Assembly (NCBI GenBank): GCA_035528035.1
Contig: DATKZI010000017.1
Location: 1-64,000 of the forward strand
Length of the DNA: 64,000 nucleotides
Direction of reading: 5' to 3'
Origin: JABLTI01 sp035528035
Lineage (GTDB): Archaea > Asgardarchaeota > Heimdallarchaeia > JABLTI01
The translations under genes and the position numbers were made by a program. Numbering within the stretch: position 1 is the first letter of the stretch; each line of letters opens with the position of its first letter. This document shows positions 45,317-54,541 of the stretch, piece after piece. The notes under the pieces are model-generated. The model was not told the origin of the DNA, searched no databases, and saw nothing but the letters and a program-made list of their open reading frames with translations.

Positions 45317-46642
45317 TTACTTTCTTAAGAACTCACCTATGTATTCAAATGGGGGAGTTAGTTTACCCTTCCAAAGAATTACCGCACGCTTGATTTCATC
45401 TTTTAATCCAGACTTTTCAAAAGAATCCTTGAAATTCGTTTTTGCCATATTTGGAATAAAAGGTAATAAAGTATTACTGAAGAAATCTGAAGCATCTCGA
45501 GGTATTTCAGTTGGCAAATGATCAATAGCTAATATTGCAGGACCTTTTCCGTTTACTCCATCTGTTGCAGTATCTTTGAAAGGATCATAAACATAGTATG
45601 GTCGTTCAATATAAGATATCCTAATATTTCCTTCAATCCCACCTTCTATATCACAAGAAATATCGCCAATAAATCGTAATCTTGGGGGAGATTCTCCACT
45701 AAATAAATCTTTTAGTTCATTTTTAGTGATGGAACGAGGATATTTTGCTGACCAATAAGCACCATTTACAATTACAGTAATATATTCCAGATATTTTTCG
45801 GCAAACAATCCTTCGTATTTCTCTGGATGGTCATAATAATCCTGCAATTCAAAGGAAACAGAATCATCTTTTGGATAAACCATATGTTCTTCTTTAAAGA
45901 CTACTTTGTAGATAGTGTGTTTACATTCTTTTTTATTGGGGTTTTTAATTAATGCCGCTAAGTCCTTTGGGTTTATTTCTTTAACGGGTAAGATTTCTAA
46001 AATAGATTGTGCACCTTGAGAGACATTACCATATCCTAAGAAACCAAAAACAAGAGGACATAAACGCTCAGGAATACCATCTTTTTTTATTAAATCAGCA
46101 ACTTTGGCTATTTCTTTCTTTGCTTCATCTAAATCGAAATAGTTACAAGCTTGTTTTATCTTCAAGAAAGGTGTATTTAAACCATCAACTTCCTTTAATC
46201 TTAATCCGAAACCATGGAGAGTATCGACCATGCCGGCATAACCTGCGTGACGACCAAAGAAAATTAATCGACGATTTTTTTCATCAGTTACTTTTTCATA
46301 ATCGATCATGGTGCAACCTTTCTCAATCATATATTTGAGCATAGGCATGTTATCTTTTTGCCCTTTGATAACATGATGGAAGCACATATAGGCACCATCA
46401 GGTTTGAACATGTCTAAAGTCATTTCTTTAATACCAAAAATGATTGGACAGTCTGAGAGATCTTCCTTAATCAAACCTCCCACTTGTATATATTCTTCAT
46501 TAGTAAAAGCACGAGTATCACAAGGTTGAAGATAAGCTTGAATATCAAATTCTTCTTTTAATTGTTTAACAGCAGCAGGAATTAAAGGCGTTCTTCGTTC
46601 TCCATGTTTTGTTTCTCTTCGTATTCCAATTTTATAAGTCAT
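45317..46642 (-). CDS. Lysine-ketoglutarate reductase (eukaryote-like LKR half, AlaDH/PNT family)
   Basis: The ~441-residue protein matches the LKR domain of eukaryotic aminoadipate semialdehyde synthase: 'IGIRRETKHGERRTPLIP', 'AYMCFHHVIKGQKDNMPML' (19 residues), 'LIFFGRHAGYAGMVDTLHGF' (20 residues) and 'FGFLGYGNVSQGAQSIL' (NAD-binding loop). It would join lysine and 2-oxoglutarate to give saccharopine. The SDH half is a separate gene at 41161-42474 on the same strand. The start at ATG 46642 (MTYKIGIRR) gives the family N-terminus; an ATG 12 bases earlier is the alternative. Confidence 0.88.
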   Translation of the reverse strand: MTYKIGIRRETKHGERRTPLIPAAVKQLKEEFDIQAYLQPCDTRAFTNEEYIQVGGLIKEDLSDCPIIFGIKEMTLDMFKPDGAYMCFHHVIKGQKDNMPMLKYMIEKGCTMIDYEKVTDEKNRRLIFFGRHAGYAGMVDTLHGFGLRLKEVDGLNTPFLKIKQACNYFDLDEAKKEIAKVADLIKKDGIPERLCPLVFGFLGYGNVSQGAQSILEILPVKEINPKDLAALIKNPNKKECKHTIYKVVFKEEHMVYPKDDSVSFELQDYYDHPEKYEGLFAEKYLEYITVIVNGAYWSAKYPRSITKNELKDLFSGESPPRLRFIGDISCDIEGGIEGNIRISYIERPYYVYDPFKDTATDGVNGKGPAILAIDHLPTEIPRDASDFFSNTLLPFIPNMAKTNFKDSFEKSGLKDEIKRAVILWKGKLTPPFEYIGEFLRK

Positions 46643-46768
46643 TATTATCAGCATCCCAATTTATTATTAAATAAGCAAAGAATGATTCCTTGCTTAAATA
46701 ATTTATCGAGTGCTGAATGAGTGTGATTATTTTTTAAATCTCCTATAACTTTCCAGTAAAGGAATGTA

Positions 46769-47386
46769 TTAATCATCACCAACTAATGCTACATGAATAA
46801 TGTGAATAGCTAATATTGCAGCAAAAAGTAATAGACTTCTATGAACATAAAGAACAACCTTCCAGAGTTTTTTAGTTCTTTTTGGAGTAATGATTTTGAA
46901 CCAAAGAATTAATCCTGTTAAAATATAAAAGATATAAATCCCAGCGCTTGCCCAACCAATAGTTGAAGCTGCACTATCTCTGGATAAAAGGATACCATGA
47001 GCTATAAGCACACCTAAAGCAGCTAAACCACTGAAATAATGGATATATAATAATGGTTTTCTTACTGCACGAAAAACTTTTGCTACGAAATCCTTGAAAC
47101 TACTTAACTTACCTTCGTTTGAGATTTTTCTTGTAATTTTAAATGACTGATAAAATACAATATATATTGTACTAACAACTAATAATCCTACAGCAGCCCA
47201 ACCTAGAGAATTAGCAGCATCATTTTCATCATCGTCATCGTCACCATCATCCGCTGAAACTTTTGATATCGAAAATTGCATAACAACTAAACCAACTATA
47301 AGTATTAGTAGTAAGAAGAACAATTTCTTGGATTGATTTTTTTGGAATAATTGTATTGAAGTATTTGGCGACAATATTTTTCTCAC
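46769..47386 (-). CDS. Membrane protein, cytochrome b561/ferric-reductase-like
   Basis: The 205-residue protein (GTG start) has a signal-like first helix, an acidic loop (DDGDDDDDEN), then four membrane helices. Paired histidines in 'YIHYFSGLAALGVLIAHG' and 'LYVHRSLLLFAAILAIHIIH' (20 residues) could hold b-type haem, as in cytochrome b561 or ferric-reductase-like proteins. No NADH or flavin domain is attached. The haem role is inferred from the histidine spacing. Confidence 0.65.
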   Translation of the reverse strand: MRKILSPNTSIQLFQKNQSKKLFFLLLILIVGLVVMQFSISKVSADDGDDDDDENDAANSLGWAAVGLLVVSTIYIVFYQSFKITRKISNEGKLSSFKDFVAKVFRAVRKPLLYIHYFSGLAALGVLIAHGILLSRDSAASTIGWASAGIYIFYILTGLILWFKIITPKRTKKLWKVVLYVHRSLLLFAAILAIHIIHVALVGDD

Positions 47387-47580
47387 AGTCTAGCATTTCA
47401 TAATCGTATTTAAAAAGGGAATTAATTTATTTCTAAAGTCAAAAGAAAAAATAGCTAAAAAGTAATAATTACAAAAGATCATTTATCAAAAAGATAAATT
47501 TTTCCAAAAGAGATATTAGTTATTTAAGATAATCATGATTTGGGAGGGGTTAGAAATAACCAAACGATTTATCACGTTCA

Positions 47581-48285
47581 ATGATTTTAGGCATAATCAT
47601 TACTGTAGGATTTACTGCATTTTTATCATTAATAATAACAGCTATGATTATTTATGATGGAGGTAATTTTGATGAGCCAAACTTACCAAAATATAGTTTT
47701 TACAAAAATTTCATAAGTGATTTAGGAAGAATATATACTTTTGACGGTGAGTTAAATATTGTACCAAGAATACTTTTTCAAGTATCAGTTATTTTTGGTG
47801 GAATTGCTATCCTTACACTCTATGCATTTTTAATTGATATTTTCAGAAAAGAAAAACGATTAAAAAAAATAGGAATAACTGGCGCAAGTTCAGGTATATT
47901 ATCAGCAATATTTTGTATGATGATAGCCTTTCTAGCTTTTGATATCTATAACAAATTACCTGTAATTTGCATGTTCATTTTTGGAATATTTATTATGTTA
48001 GCTAATTTTATACTATTCTTTACTATAAGAAAAATCAATGAATATCCCAATTTTTACAAAGTGCTATTTATTGGTTGTAATTTCCTTTTATTGGTATTTA
48101 TAGTAATAAATATCGCTATTGAACACGATAGTCCTTATTGGCAGGAGATAGTTAAAATTGTCGGGCAGAAGATTGTATTTGCTATAAATATCATAAATTT
48201 AGGACTCCAAGTCTATGGTATAAATAAGTATGCAATTGCTTATGATAAAAGTCAAGCTTTACTTGCAGAAACAAGATTGGAATAA
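47581..48285 (+). CDS. DUF998-like membrane protein
   Basis: The 234-residue protein has six or seven membrane helices. 'YKNFISDLGRI' after the first helix recalls the conserved F-x-S-D-L-G segment of DUF998. A stop codon lies 21 bases upstream in frame, so the ATG at 47581 is the only good start, although no ribosome binding site is close. It is 33 bases upstream of the flavoprotein gene. Confidence 0.65.
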   Translation: MILGIIITVGFTAFLSLIITAMIIYDGGNFDEPNLPKYSFYKNFISDLGRIYTFDGELNIVPRILFQVSVIFGGIAILTLYAFLIDIFRKEKRLKKIGITGASSGILSAIFCMMIAFLAFDIYNKLPVICMFIFGIFIMLANFILFFTIRKINEYPNFYKVLFIGCNFLLLVFIVINIAIEHDSPYWQEIVKIVGQKIVFAINIINLGLQVYGINKYAIAYDKSQALLAETRLE

Positions 48286-48318
48286 GACTTTAAATTTCAA
48301 TATTCAAGAAGTTTACTT

Positions 48319-48891
48319 ATGACAAAAATACTTATTTTTAATGGTAGCCCGAGAAAGAAAGGAAATACAGCAGCACTCATAAAAGAATGTCTAAGAGGAA
48401 TGGGTGAAGCTGGTAATGAAGCAGAAGTCTTTGTATTAAACAAAATGAAAATTAAACCATGTCAATTTTGCGATTGGTGTATTAAAAATAGTGAATTAAC
48501 ATGTGTAAAAAAAGATGATATGAGTGAACTATATCCAAAATTACTCCAAAGTGAAGTAATCGTTTTTGCAGTACCGATATTTTGGTTTACTGTTTCAGCT
48601 CAAATGAAATTATTTATGGATCGTTTGTATGCATTACATACAAAAGAAGGGTATGCTCTAGTGAACAAAAAAGTAGCAGCAATAATGGTTTATGGCGATG
48701 ATAATGTTGAGAGATCAGGAGTAAATAATGCTATTGGAACAATGCATGACCTTTTTAGATATATGAGAAGTGAAAATTTAGGAATTGTTCATGGAACAGC
48801 TTGGGCAATTGGTGATGCAGAAAAAAATAATCAATTGATGAGTGATGTATATAATCTAGGCAAAAAAATCGAAAAAAACATTAGCAAGTAA
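48319..48891 (+). CDS. NADPH-dependent FMN reductase/iron-sulfur flavoprotein family
   Basis: The 190-residue protein has the flavodoxin-like FMN loop 'LIFNGSPRKKGNTAALI' (9-25) and a cysteine cluster 'KIKPCQFCDWCIKN' (C-x2-C-x2-C), with a fourth Cys in 'LTCVKKDDM'. This is the compact motif of archaeal iron-sulfur flavoproteins (Isf). 'VPIFWFTVSAQMKLFMDRL' (19 residues) is also typical. It is an electron carrier or reductase whose partner is unknown. Confidence 0.88.
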   Translation: MTKILIFNGSPRKKGNTAALIKECLRGMGEAGNEAEVFVLNKMKIKPCQFCDWCIKNSELTCVKKDDMSELYPKLLQSEVIVFAVPIFWFTVSAQMKLFMDRLYALHTKEGYALVNKKVAAIMVYGDDNVERSGVNNAIGTMHDLFRYMRSENLGIVHGTAWAIGDAEKNNQLMSDVYNLGKKIEKNISK

Positions 48892-48912
48892 AAGGTGCTT
48901 TAAAAAACAGAA

Positions 48913-48950
48913 AAATAGTTTAAATCTATTAGATTTAACTATTTTATTTG
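48913..48950. terminator. Long hairpin between convergent genes
   Basis: AAATAGTTTAAATCT (48913-48927) pairs almost perfectly with AGATTTAACTATTT (48931-48944), followed by a T-rich tract. It lies between the flavoprotein stop and the DUF2785 stop, whose last codons are overlapped. Confidence 0.6.
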
Positions 48951-49888
48951 TCAATATCATCTTGATAATAAAATCCTTCAGTATCAATTTTCTTAATAGT
49001 ATGGAGTACCATTTTACTGAGTGAATCTTTTTCCAGTTTTAAAATACTGCGTGAATATTCTTTAGATTTTACTAGTTCTTTATCACCAAAAAGTATCATG
49101 AAATAAAGCTTATTGAGAAACAATCGAATATTAGTTCGAGCATTTAAACGGACATTACAATTACTTGTATTATTTTTAATATCAAATCCCATAGATTTTA
49201 TAAAATAGGATTCAAACTGAGCCAACCAATTTCTAAAATCTTCCAATGAAATTAAGTTCCTTAATAAAATCACAGTAATTATTCTACTTAAACGTCCATC
49301 TTCATAAGCGTTAAAAACAAGACTTGCAGGTTGAAGAAGTTTCTTGGCGATTGTATTTAAAATCTTTAAATGACCATCTTTTTGAATATGTGGTGAAAAA
49401 GCATATTGAATAAAAAGATCAGCAAAATGAGCAATTGAATGAGCCCAACTTTTAACCTCTATATACCCTCGAAGATCTCGTTCACCAAGAAATGATTCTA
49501 TTGTTTGATTGAGCCAACCATTTAGAATTTCAGAAGTTAAAAATGATTTCCGATTCTCAATCTTTCCTTTATAAAATAGTTCATCTGCCTCCAAAACACC
49601 ACAGAGAACTAATGCAGAAAACGATCGGAGAAATACATTATTAGATTTAATTTCTCCAAGACCATTTGATGAATTTTTAATCATTCGATTCCCTAGCTCA
49701 AGAAGCTCTGCATCAGCGAATATCCCCTTCCTACACCATTTATAAAGAATCATGAAGCTGTTATCTCGAATATCAAGATTAAGTGAACCTAAACTCTTTT
49801 CCAAATCAGAAGCTATACTGTGATAATCCTCATCCTCAGGAACAGCAAAGTCATGTTCTATTATTGAAAGTATTTTTTCTAATTTCAT
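48944..49888 (-). CDS. DUF2785-family protein
   Basis: The 314-residue all-helical protein has the DUF2785 signature 'GERDLRGYIEVKSWAHSIAH' (20 residues, about 134-153) followed by 'ADLFIQYAFS'. The family is of unknown function and best known from Gram-positive bacteria, so lateral transfer is possible. It is monocistronic, upstream of tRNA-Tyr in the same direction only in the sense of strand; 119 bases separate them. Confidence 0.8.
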   Translation of the reverse strand: MKLEKILSIIEHDFAVPEDEDYHSIASDLEKSLGSLNLDIRDNSFMILYKWCRKGIFADAELLELGNRMIKNSSNGLGEIKSNNVFLRSFSALVLCGVLEADELFYKGKIENRKSFLTSEILNGWLNQTIESFLGERDLRGYIEVKSWAHSIAHFADLFIQYAFSPHIQKDGHLKILNTIAKKLLQPASLVFNAYEDGRLSRIITVILLRNLISLEDFRNWLAQFESYFIKSMGFDIKNNTSNCNVRLNARTNIRLFLNKLYFMILFGDKELVKSKEYSRSILKLEKDSLSKMVLHTIKKIDTEGFYYQDDIDK

Positions 49889-50007
49889 ATCTCATCAATA
49901 GAACAATTTAGAGATTTTAAATTACTGATAAGTCTAGAAATAAAAAGTGAATTAGTAGATTAGTGAAGATAAAAATAAAGGAAAAATAATTAAGAAAAAA
50001 TAGATGG

Positions 50008-50144
50008 TCCGGTCCCGGAGATTTGAACTCCGGACATCTCGGTTTCTGCTAAAGCAGCGAATACAGGCTGACTCCAAATCACCGCATCATTGGAGCGACA
50101 AAGTCTACAGCCGAGCACTCTAAGCCAAGCTGAGTTAGGACCGG
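50008..50144 (-). tRNA. tRNA-Tyr (GTA) with 61-base intron
   Basis: On the minus strand the acceptor CCGGTCC (50144-50138) pairs with GGACCGG (50015-50009) and A at 50008 is the discriminator. The C1-G72 pair is the archaeal tRNA-Tyr identity. The anticodon stem is CTCGG (50115-50111) with CCGAG (50042-50038); the loop reads C-T-G-T-A-G before the intron, so the anticodon is GTA. The T arm CGGAG-TTCAAAT-CTCCG is intact. No 3' CCA is encoded. Confidence 0.93.
50044..50104 (-). other. tRNA-Tyr intron at canonical position 37/38
   Basis: The exon-intron fold gives a bulge-helix-bulge: CTGT (positions 32-35) pairs with intron GCAG, with 3-base bulges AGA on the 5' side and AAA on the 3' side. 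Cuts after the second base of each bulge give G37|intron|A38. The inner helix is weak, so the site is a relaxed form. Within the intron are hairpins CTCCAA/TTGGAG and CTGCT/AGCAG. Confidence 0.8.
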
Positions 50145-50177
50145 ATTATTGTGTTATCTTTTTTGATAAACTAACCA

Positions 50178-50185
50178 TTTTAAAG
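50178..50185 (-). promoter_or_regulatory. TATA box of tRNA-Tyr
   Basis: Minus-strand CTTTAAAA is centred ~37 bases before the tRNA 5' end, as expected if transcription starts a few bases upstream of the mature end. Confidence 0.45.
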
Positions 50186-50234
50186 ATTTCTGTCTAATAC
50201 AAAAATTCGCTTTTCTTACTAATTTTCCTTTTGT

Positions 50235-50666
50235 TTAACCAAAGATATTTTTAGCTCTATCTGCTGGTTTCAAAATTAGTTCCTTCAATTCTTTATCGAT
50301 TGTTTTTTTCACTTTTATTAATTCATTTGTCATTACTGGTGTATCAACCATCATTCTTATTAGTTCAATTTTTTTCTCTATCTTTGCTAATCTTCTCTTC
50401 ACTTCTGATATATCTGTTCCTTTTTCTACTATACAATAGAGTAATAATGGTTCCTTACTTCCTGGATCCAAATCGCTTAATAGAATTGAAATCTTTTTCA
50501 ACTTGATTTCCTCCCCTCTATCATTGAAAGCTTCTGAAGCAAATGATTGTATTGCTGTTACAAGGCTGGTTTTTATTATTGGATCTACCCCACTTTCATC
50601 TGAATAATAAACACTTCTTACTAATGGTAATCCATTAACTATTAATCCTGCTTCCAATATAGCCAT
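50235..50666 (-). CDS. Small protein, possible longin/roadblock-like fold
   Basis: The 143-residue protein starts with a beta-rich domain ('AILEAGLIVNGLPLVRSVYY', 20 residues; 'KKISILLSDLDPGSKEPLLL', 20 residues) around a central helix ('LVTAIQSFASEAFN'). This fits a longin- or profilin-like sandwich. It ends in a charged helical half (about 85-143). Asgard genomes carry many longin and roadblock proteins near small GTPases, but no GTPase of that type is adjacent here. The fold call is by pattern only. The ATG has GGGAT upstream. Confidence 0.55.
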   Translation of the reverse strand: MAILEAGLIVNGLPLVRSVYYSDESGVDPIIKTSLVTAIQSFASEAFNDRGEEIKLKKISILLSDLDPGSKEPLLLYCIVEKGTDISEVKRRLAKIEKKIELIRMMVDTPVMTNELIKVKKTIDKELKELILKPADRAKNIFG

Positions 50667-50957
50667 TTAGTATCCCTTTATCTAATATACCTGTTTTTAA
50701 TTCTTAAACATCTTGTAATTGATTTCTTGTTTAATTGGATAGTTGAGAAATTATTATTAAATATTTATTTTTATCGCTTTAACTTTTCAATGGATATTTT
50801 CTATAAAATAGCGAAAAAATTCATTCTTTTTAGAAATTTTACTGAATAAATCTTCAAATTTTATTTTTTTCCTTTTCAACTAAATTATCTCCATAAGTAA
50901 TAACTTATTTATACTAAGATTAAATTATGAAAACTAAACTGTTAATGGTTGATTGAT

Positions 50958-51254
50958 ATGAATTTCCGCAAAGTATTCCTTGCTGCTTGGAGTCCTATAA
51001 AAGCTATTTTCATTACCTGGAGCTCTTTACTTATGATCATTGCTTTCATTTATTTTATCTTCTTTGACCCTAAAGGAGTTTTAAATATCGTTGATGAATA
51101 TCCGTTAACCTTTAGAGTTATTAATATCATTATTTCAGGTTTGCTTTTCTTATATTGGCTTGTCGTTTGGAATATTATGATAAAAGCTTTCTTTAAAGAA
51201 GATTTAAAATACCTTGAAAAGAATGGTTTGAAGTTGGCAGAGTCAAATGGTTAA
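50958..51254 (+). CDS. Small two-helix membrane protein
   Basis: The ~98-residue protein has two membrane helices (about 15-40 and 55-80) and a charged tail. The start at ATG 50958 has GGTTGAT upstream. Its last 8 bases overlap the DUF354 gene, so the two are coupled; it may anchor or assist that glycosyl-type enzyme. Confidence 0.6.
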   Translation: MNFRKVFLAAWSPIKAIFITWSSLLMIIAFIYFIFFDPKGVLNIVDEYPLTFRVINIIISGLLFLYWLVVWNIMIKAFFKEDLKYLEKNGLKLAESNG

Positions 51255-52326
51255 TAATAAGGTTGTATGGTTTGATGTTTTAACACCAAAACAAGCTATG
51301 TTATTCATTGCTATTGGTGAGAAATTAAAGACCCTAGGTTTCCAAACACTTTACACTACAAGAAAACATGATTACATTCAAGATATTTTTGAGTTCTATC
51401 AAATCGAACCTGTATTTCTTGGTAATTATGGAGGAAAAACCTTAGAAGGTAAATTACTTTCAAGTGCTGAGAGAGTAGTAGAACTTACCAAAGAGATAAT
51501 TAACAAAAAAGATAAACCTCTTATAACAATAACCTTCTCCTCTCCAGATGCATCACGAGTAGCTTTTGGTTTAGCTATCCCTCTAATAATTTTTAATGAT
51601 ACCTCGCATTCAAAACACGTTGGACAACTCACCTTTTCCTTAGCAAAATATCTTATAACTCCTGCTTGTATACAAGTCAATGATTTCATCCAATTAGGAG
51701 CCAATCCTAAAATCATTCACACCTATAATGGTGTTGATGAAGTAGAATATATTTCAGGTGAAAATTATAATAAATATCTTTCATTAAGAGCAAATAGTAA
51801 AGAAAGATATCTCGTATTTAGACCTGAAGAAAGTTTTGCTGCATATATGAAAGATAAAGAACAAAAAGATTACCTCGAAATCCTTGAAGATGTAATTACT
51901 TACTATCCAAGAAAGATTATTGTCTTACCAAGATATGAAGAACAAAGGGAAATTATTCAAGAGAAATTTGAAGGGAAAGTAGAGGTTCCTGAAAAAGGCA
52001 TTTTTCTATTAAATCTTTTAGCTGGAGCTGATGCAGTAATAACTGGCGGGGGAACTATCGCTCGAGAAGCAGCTTTATGTGGTATTCCATCAGTAACTTA
52101 TTTTTGGCGACATTTAGAACCACAAAAATTCATTGAAGATTTAGGCTTTCCAAGTCATTCAGTTCAAACTTTAGCTGATACTAAAAGATTAGTGAAGAAA
52201 ATTTGCATTAATCCAAATAAATTTTCAGTTGATACTAGTAAATTTATCACTAAACTGGAGAAACCTAGTGATATTTTCATGAAACTTATGAAACAGGATG
52301 ATCAACTTAAAGATTATTTTAAGTGA
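51247..52326 (+). CDS. DUF354 glycosyltransferase-like protein
   Basis: The 359-residue protein matches DUF354, a family of two-Rossmann-domain proteins related to UDP-GlcNAc 2-epimerase and GT-B enzymes: 'VVWFDVLTPKQAMLFIAI' at the start, 'TYNGVDEVEYISG' in the middle, and the C-terminal nucleotide-sugar loop 'ADAVITGGGTIAREAALCG' (19 residues). A role in surface glycan synthesis is inferred. It overlaps the two-helix gene upstream and, tail to tail, the PHP gene by 8 bases. Confidence 0.8.
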   Translation: MVNNKVVWFDVLTPKQAMLFIAIGEKLKTLGFQTLYTTRKHDYIQDIFEFYQIEPVFLGNYGGKTLEGKLLSSAERVVELTKEIINKKDKPLITITFSSPDASRVAFGLAIPLIIFNDTSHSKHVGQLTFSLAKYLITPACIQVNDFIQLGANPKIIHTYNGVDEVEYISGENYNKYLSLRANSKERYLVFRPEESFAAYMKDKEQKDYLEILEDVITYYPRKIIVLPRYEEQREIIQEKFEGKVEVPEKGIFLLNLLAGADAVITGGGTIAREAALCGIPSVTYFWRHLEPQKFIEDLGFPSHSVQTLADTKRLVKKICINPNKFSVDTSKFITKLEKPSDIFMKLMKQDDQLKDYFK

Positions 52327-53053
52327 CTTTTTCCTGATCATCGTTAGTTGGATCAGAATTATTTTTTTGTTTAGGTTGTTTAATCCATGGATAGGGAACT
52401 GGTCTTTCCTTTCGTTTTTTGTAAGCTTTGAAAAATCGTCTGATTTTTGAGGGAATAATTGGGTGTCTTCCACCAATTGGTATTGATTCTTTTCTTAAGA
52501 TCATTGATAAAACATCTTGCCAGGATTCTGGTTGCTCTAAGAAATCCGTCCAAGCATTACCTATCTCTTCTGTAGAATGCCCATCGCTACCTGCTATCAT
52601 TGGTAAATCTAACTCTTGAGCTACTCTGAATGCTTTTTGGTTAAATTTATTTAATGTTATACAACCATTAAAAACCTCAACTGCATCGATATTAAGATGA
52701 TAAATTTCTTTTTTGATTCCTAATCTAATTGCATCAAAAGGATGTGCTGGAACAGCTATTCCACCCATTTTATGGATAATATCAACAGTTTCCTTAGGGG
52801 TTAATCCTACCTCTATTTCTCCTTCAAGAATTCCATAAGCAAGAATATGGCCTTTACAAGTAGAAACTTCAATGCCTGGTATAATGATTAAATCAGTTTC
52901 TATTTCTAATGCTTCATGTAATCCTCCAAAAGTATCATGATCAGCTATTCCTATGCCATCTAAACCTAATTTTTCAGCTTGTCGAATAATCTCCTTTGTT
53001 GAATCTACCCCATCAGAGTAATTCGTATGAACATGCATATCTATTCTGACCAT
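52319..53053 (-). CDS. PHP-domain metal-dependent phosphohydrolase
   Basis: The ~244-residue protein begins 'RIDMHVHTNYSDG' (PHP motif 1) with 'IGIADHDTFGG' (motif 2), 'VPAHPFDA' and 'IAGSDGHSTEEIG' (motif 4), the metal ligands of the PHP family (histidinol-phosphatase-like or TrpH/YciV exonuclease-like). The last ~50 residues are a proline- and lysine-rich tail. The start at ATG 53053 (MVRIDMHVHT) is chosen; ATG 53062 is possible. Confidence 0.85.
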   Translation of the reverse strand: MVRIDMHVHTNYSDGVDSTKEIIRQAEKLGLDGIGIADHDTFGGLHEALEIETDLIIIPGIEVSTCKGHILAYGILEGEIEVGLTPKETVDIIHKMGGIAVPAHPFDAIRLGIKKEIYHLNIDAVEVFNGCITLNKFNQKAFRVAQELDLPMIAGSDGHSTEEIGNAWTDFLEQPESWQDVLSMILRKESIPIGGRHPIIPSKIRRFFKAYKKRKERPVPYPWIKQPKQKNNSDPTNDDQEKVT

Positions 53054-53106
53054 TCTTATCATCTTGAATTATTTATTATTGTTTAAATATTTGTAGTATG
53101 GAATCA

Positions 53107-54387
53107 TTAGTCGATTAGTTTCCCAACCAATCTTGTTTTCTGTGCAGCGATTATTTTGACTTTATACCAATTGCCAATTTGTATAACGGGATTTTTTACT
53201 ACTATTGTTTTGTATGCTTTATTTCTAAACAATATACCTATATTATCATTATCTTGTCTCAACGCTAATGCTTTTCCTTCCCACCCTAACCATTTCCTAT
53301 TTCGTTGTAATGAAATTTCATTTTGAATAATTGTTAATTCTCTCGAGCGTTCTTTTCTTATCTCAGTAGGTATTTTTTCAGTTGATTTACTTGCCAGTGT
53401 GCCTTTTCTATCACCATATTTTGATATATTTACTATATCAAAAGCAGCTGCATGCAATAATTCCTTAGTTTTACGAAAATCTTCATCCGTTTCCCCAGGA
53501 AAGCCAGTAATAATATCAGTTGATAAAGTTAATTCTGGTATGGATCGAAGTTTTTCATATAGCTCCCAAAATTGTTCTATTGTATATTTTCTTTTCATTT
53601 TTTCCAAGATTCTATTGCTACCAGTTTGTATTGGTATATGAAGAAATGCATAGACTTTTGGTTGTTTAAGAAACTCAATTATTTCATCTATAATTTTTAA
53701 TGCAAAATCGATATTCATCATTCCAATTCTAATCATAAAATCACCAGGTAACGCTGTGAGATTTTGAACGACTTTAGGTAGATTTGAGTTAATATCATAA
53801 CCATATGATGCAGTATCTTGAGCTGTTAGCCAAATTTCTTTACAACCTTCCATTAAAGCATTTTTTGCTTCTGATAAAATTTGACTTTCCGGTTTTGAAA
53901 CTAAAGGGCCTTTAGCTATTTTAACTATGCAATAAGCACATTGACCAGAACACCCCTTAGATATTTCAATTATACCAGTATATTTCCAATCCCGATCTCT
54001 TTGTACTTCTTTACAAAATATGTTATCTCTAGATAAAAGCTCGAATAATTCCCCTGAAAGGAGTTTTTGAGCAGCCAAACAAACATCACCAAAATGATCC
54101 ACTCCAAGTAAAGCAGCTGAGGGGATATTTTCATGACACCAATCAATTAATACTTGAGGCAAACAGCCAGTTACGATTAAAGGAATTTTTTTATTTAATA
54201 CATTTAATAGATTTTTAATTTTACTTTCAGTAGGTGCTTTTACAATACAAGTGTTTACAACAACAAAATCAGCTTGTTCAATTGAATTAATTTTTTCATA
54301 CCCACATTCACTTAATAAAAAGCTCATCAATTCTGATGCGGAGGTATTTGCTGTACAACCGAATGTTTCTATGAAAAATTTAGTCAA
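53107..54387 (-). CDS. tRNA t6A37 methylthiotransferase (CDKAL1/archaeal MtaB-like radical SAM)
   Basis: The 426-residue enzyme has the methylthiotransferase layout: an N-terminal UPF0004 domain (FIETFGCTANTSASE, 'VVVNTCIVKAPTESKI', 'VTGCLPQV', with three cluster cysteines), a radical SAM domain with 'CSGQCAYCIVKIAKGP' (CxxxCxxC), and a C-terminal TRAM-like domain ('LVGKLI'). The pattern is that of the archaeal/eukaryotic branch that makes ms2t6A at tRNA position 37. It starts at TTG (54387) with GGATGGAT upstream. Confidence 0.9.
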   Translation of the reverse strand: MTKFFIETFGCTANTSASELMSFLLSECGYEKINSIEQADFVVVNTCIVKAPTESKIKNLLNVLNKKIPLIVTGCLPQVLIDWCHENIPSAALLGVDHFGDVCLAAQKLLSGELFELLSRDNIFCKEVQRDRDWKYTGIIEISKGCSGQCAYCIVKIAKGPLVSKPESQILSEAKNALMEGCKEIWLTAQDTASYGYDINSNLPKVVQNLTALPGDFMIRIGMMNIDFALKIIDEIIEFLKQPKVYAFLHIPIQTGSNRILEKMKRKYTIEQFWELYEKLRSIPELTLSTDIITGFPGETDEDFRKTKELLHAAAFDIVNISKYGDRKGTLASKSTEKIPTEIRKERSRELTIIQNEISLQRNRKWLGWEGKALALRQDNDNIGILFRNKAYKTIVVKNPVIQIGNWYKVKIIAAQKTRLVGKLID

Positions 54388-54541
54388 GATAATCCATCCG
54401 AAATTCGTCTATTAATTTTCTTTGGTTTTTATTCCTTTTAAAAAGATATTTTCTTACTTGACCAAATATTTATTCTTAAATTAGATTTCTACTTTTCCGT
54501 AGGATTAAAATAGCTAAAAGTAATTGCTAACATTGATTTTA

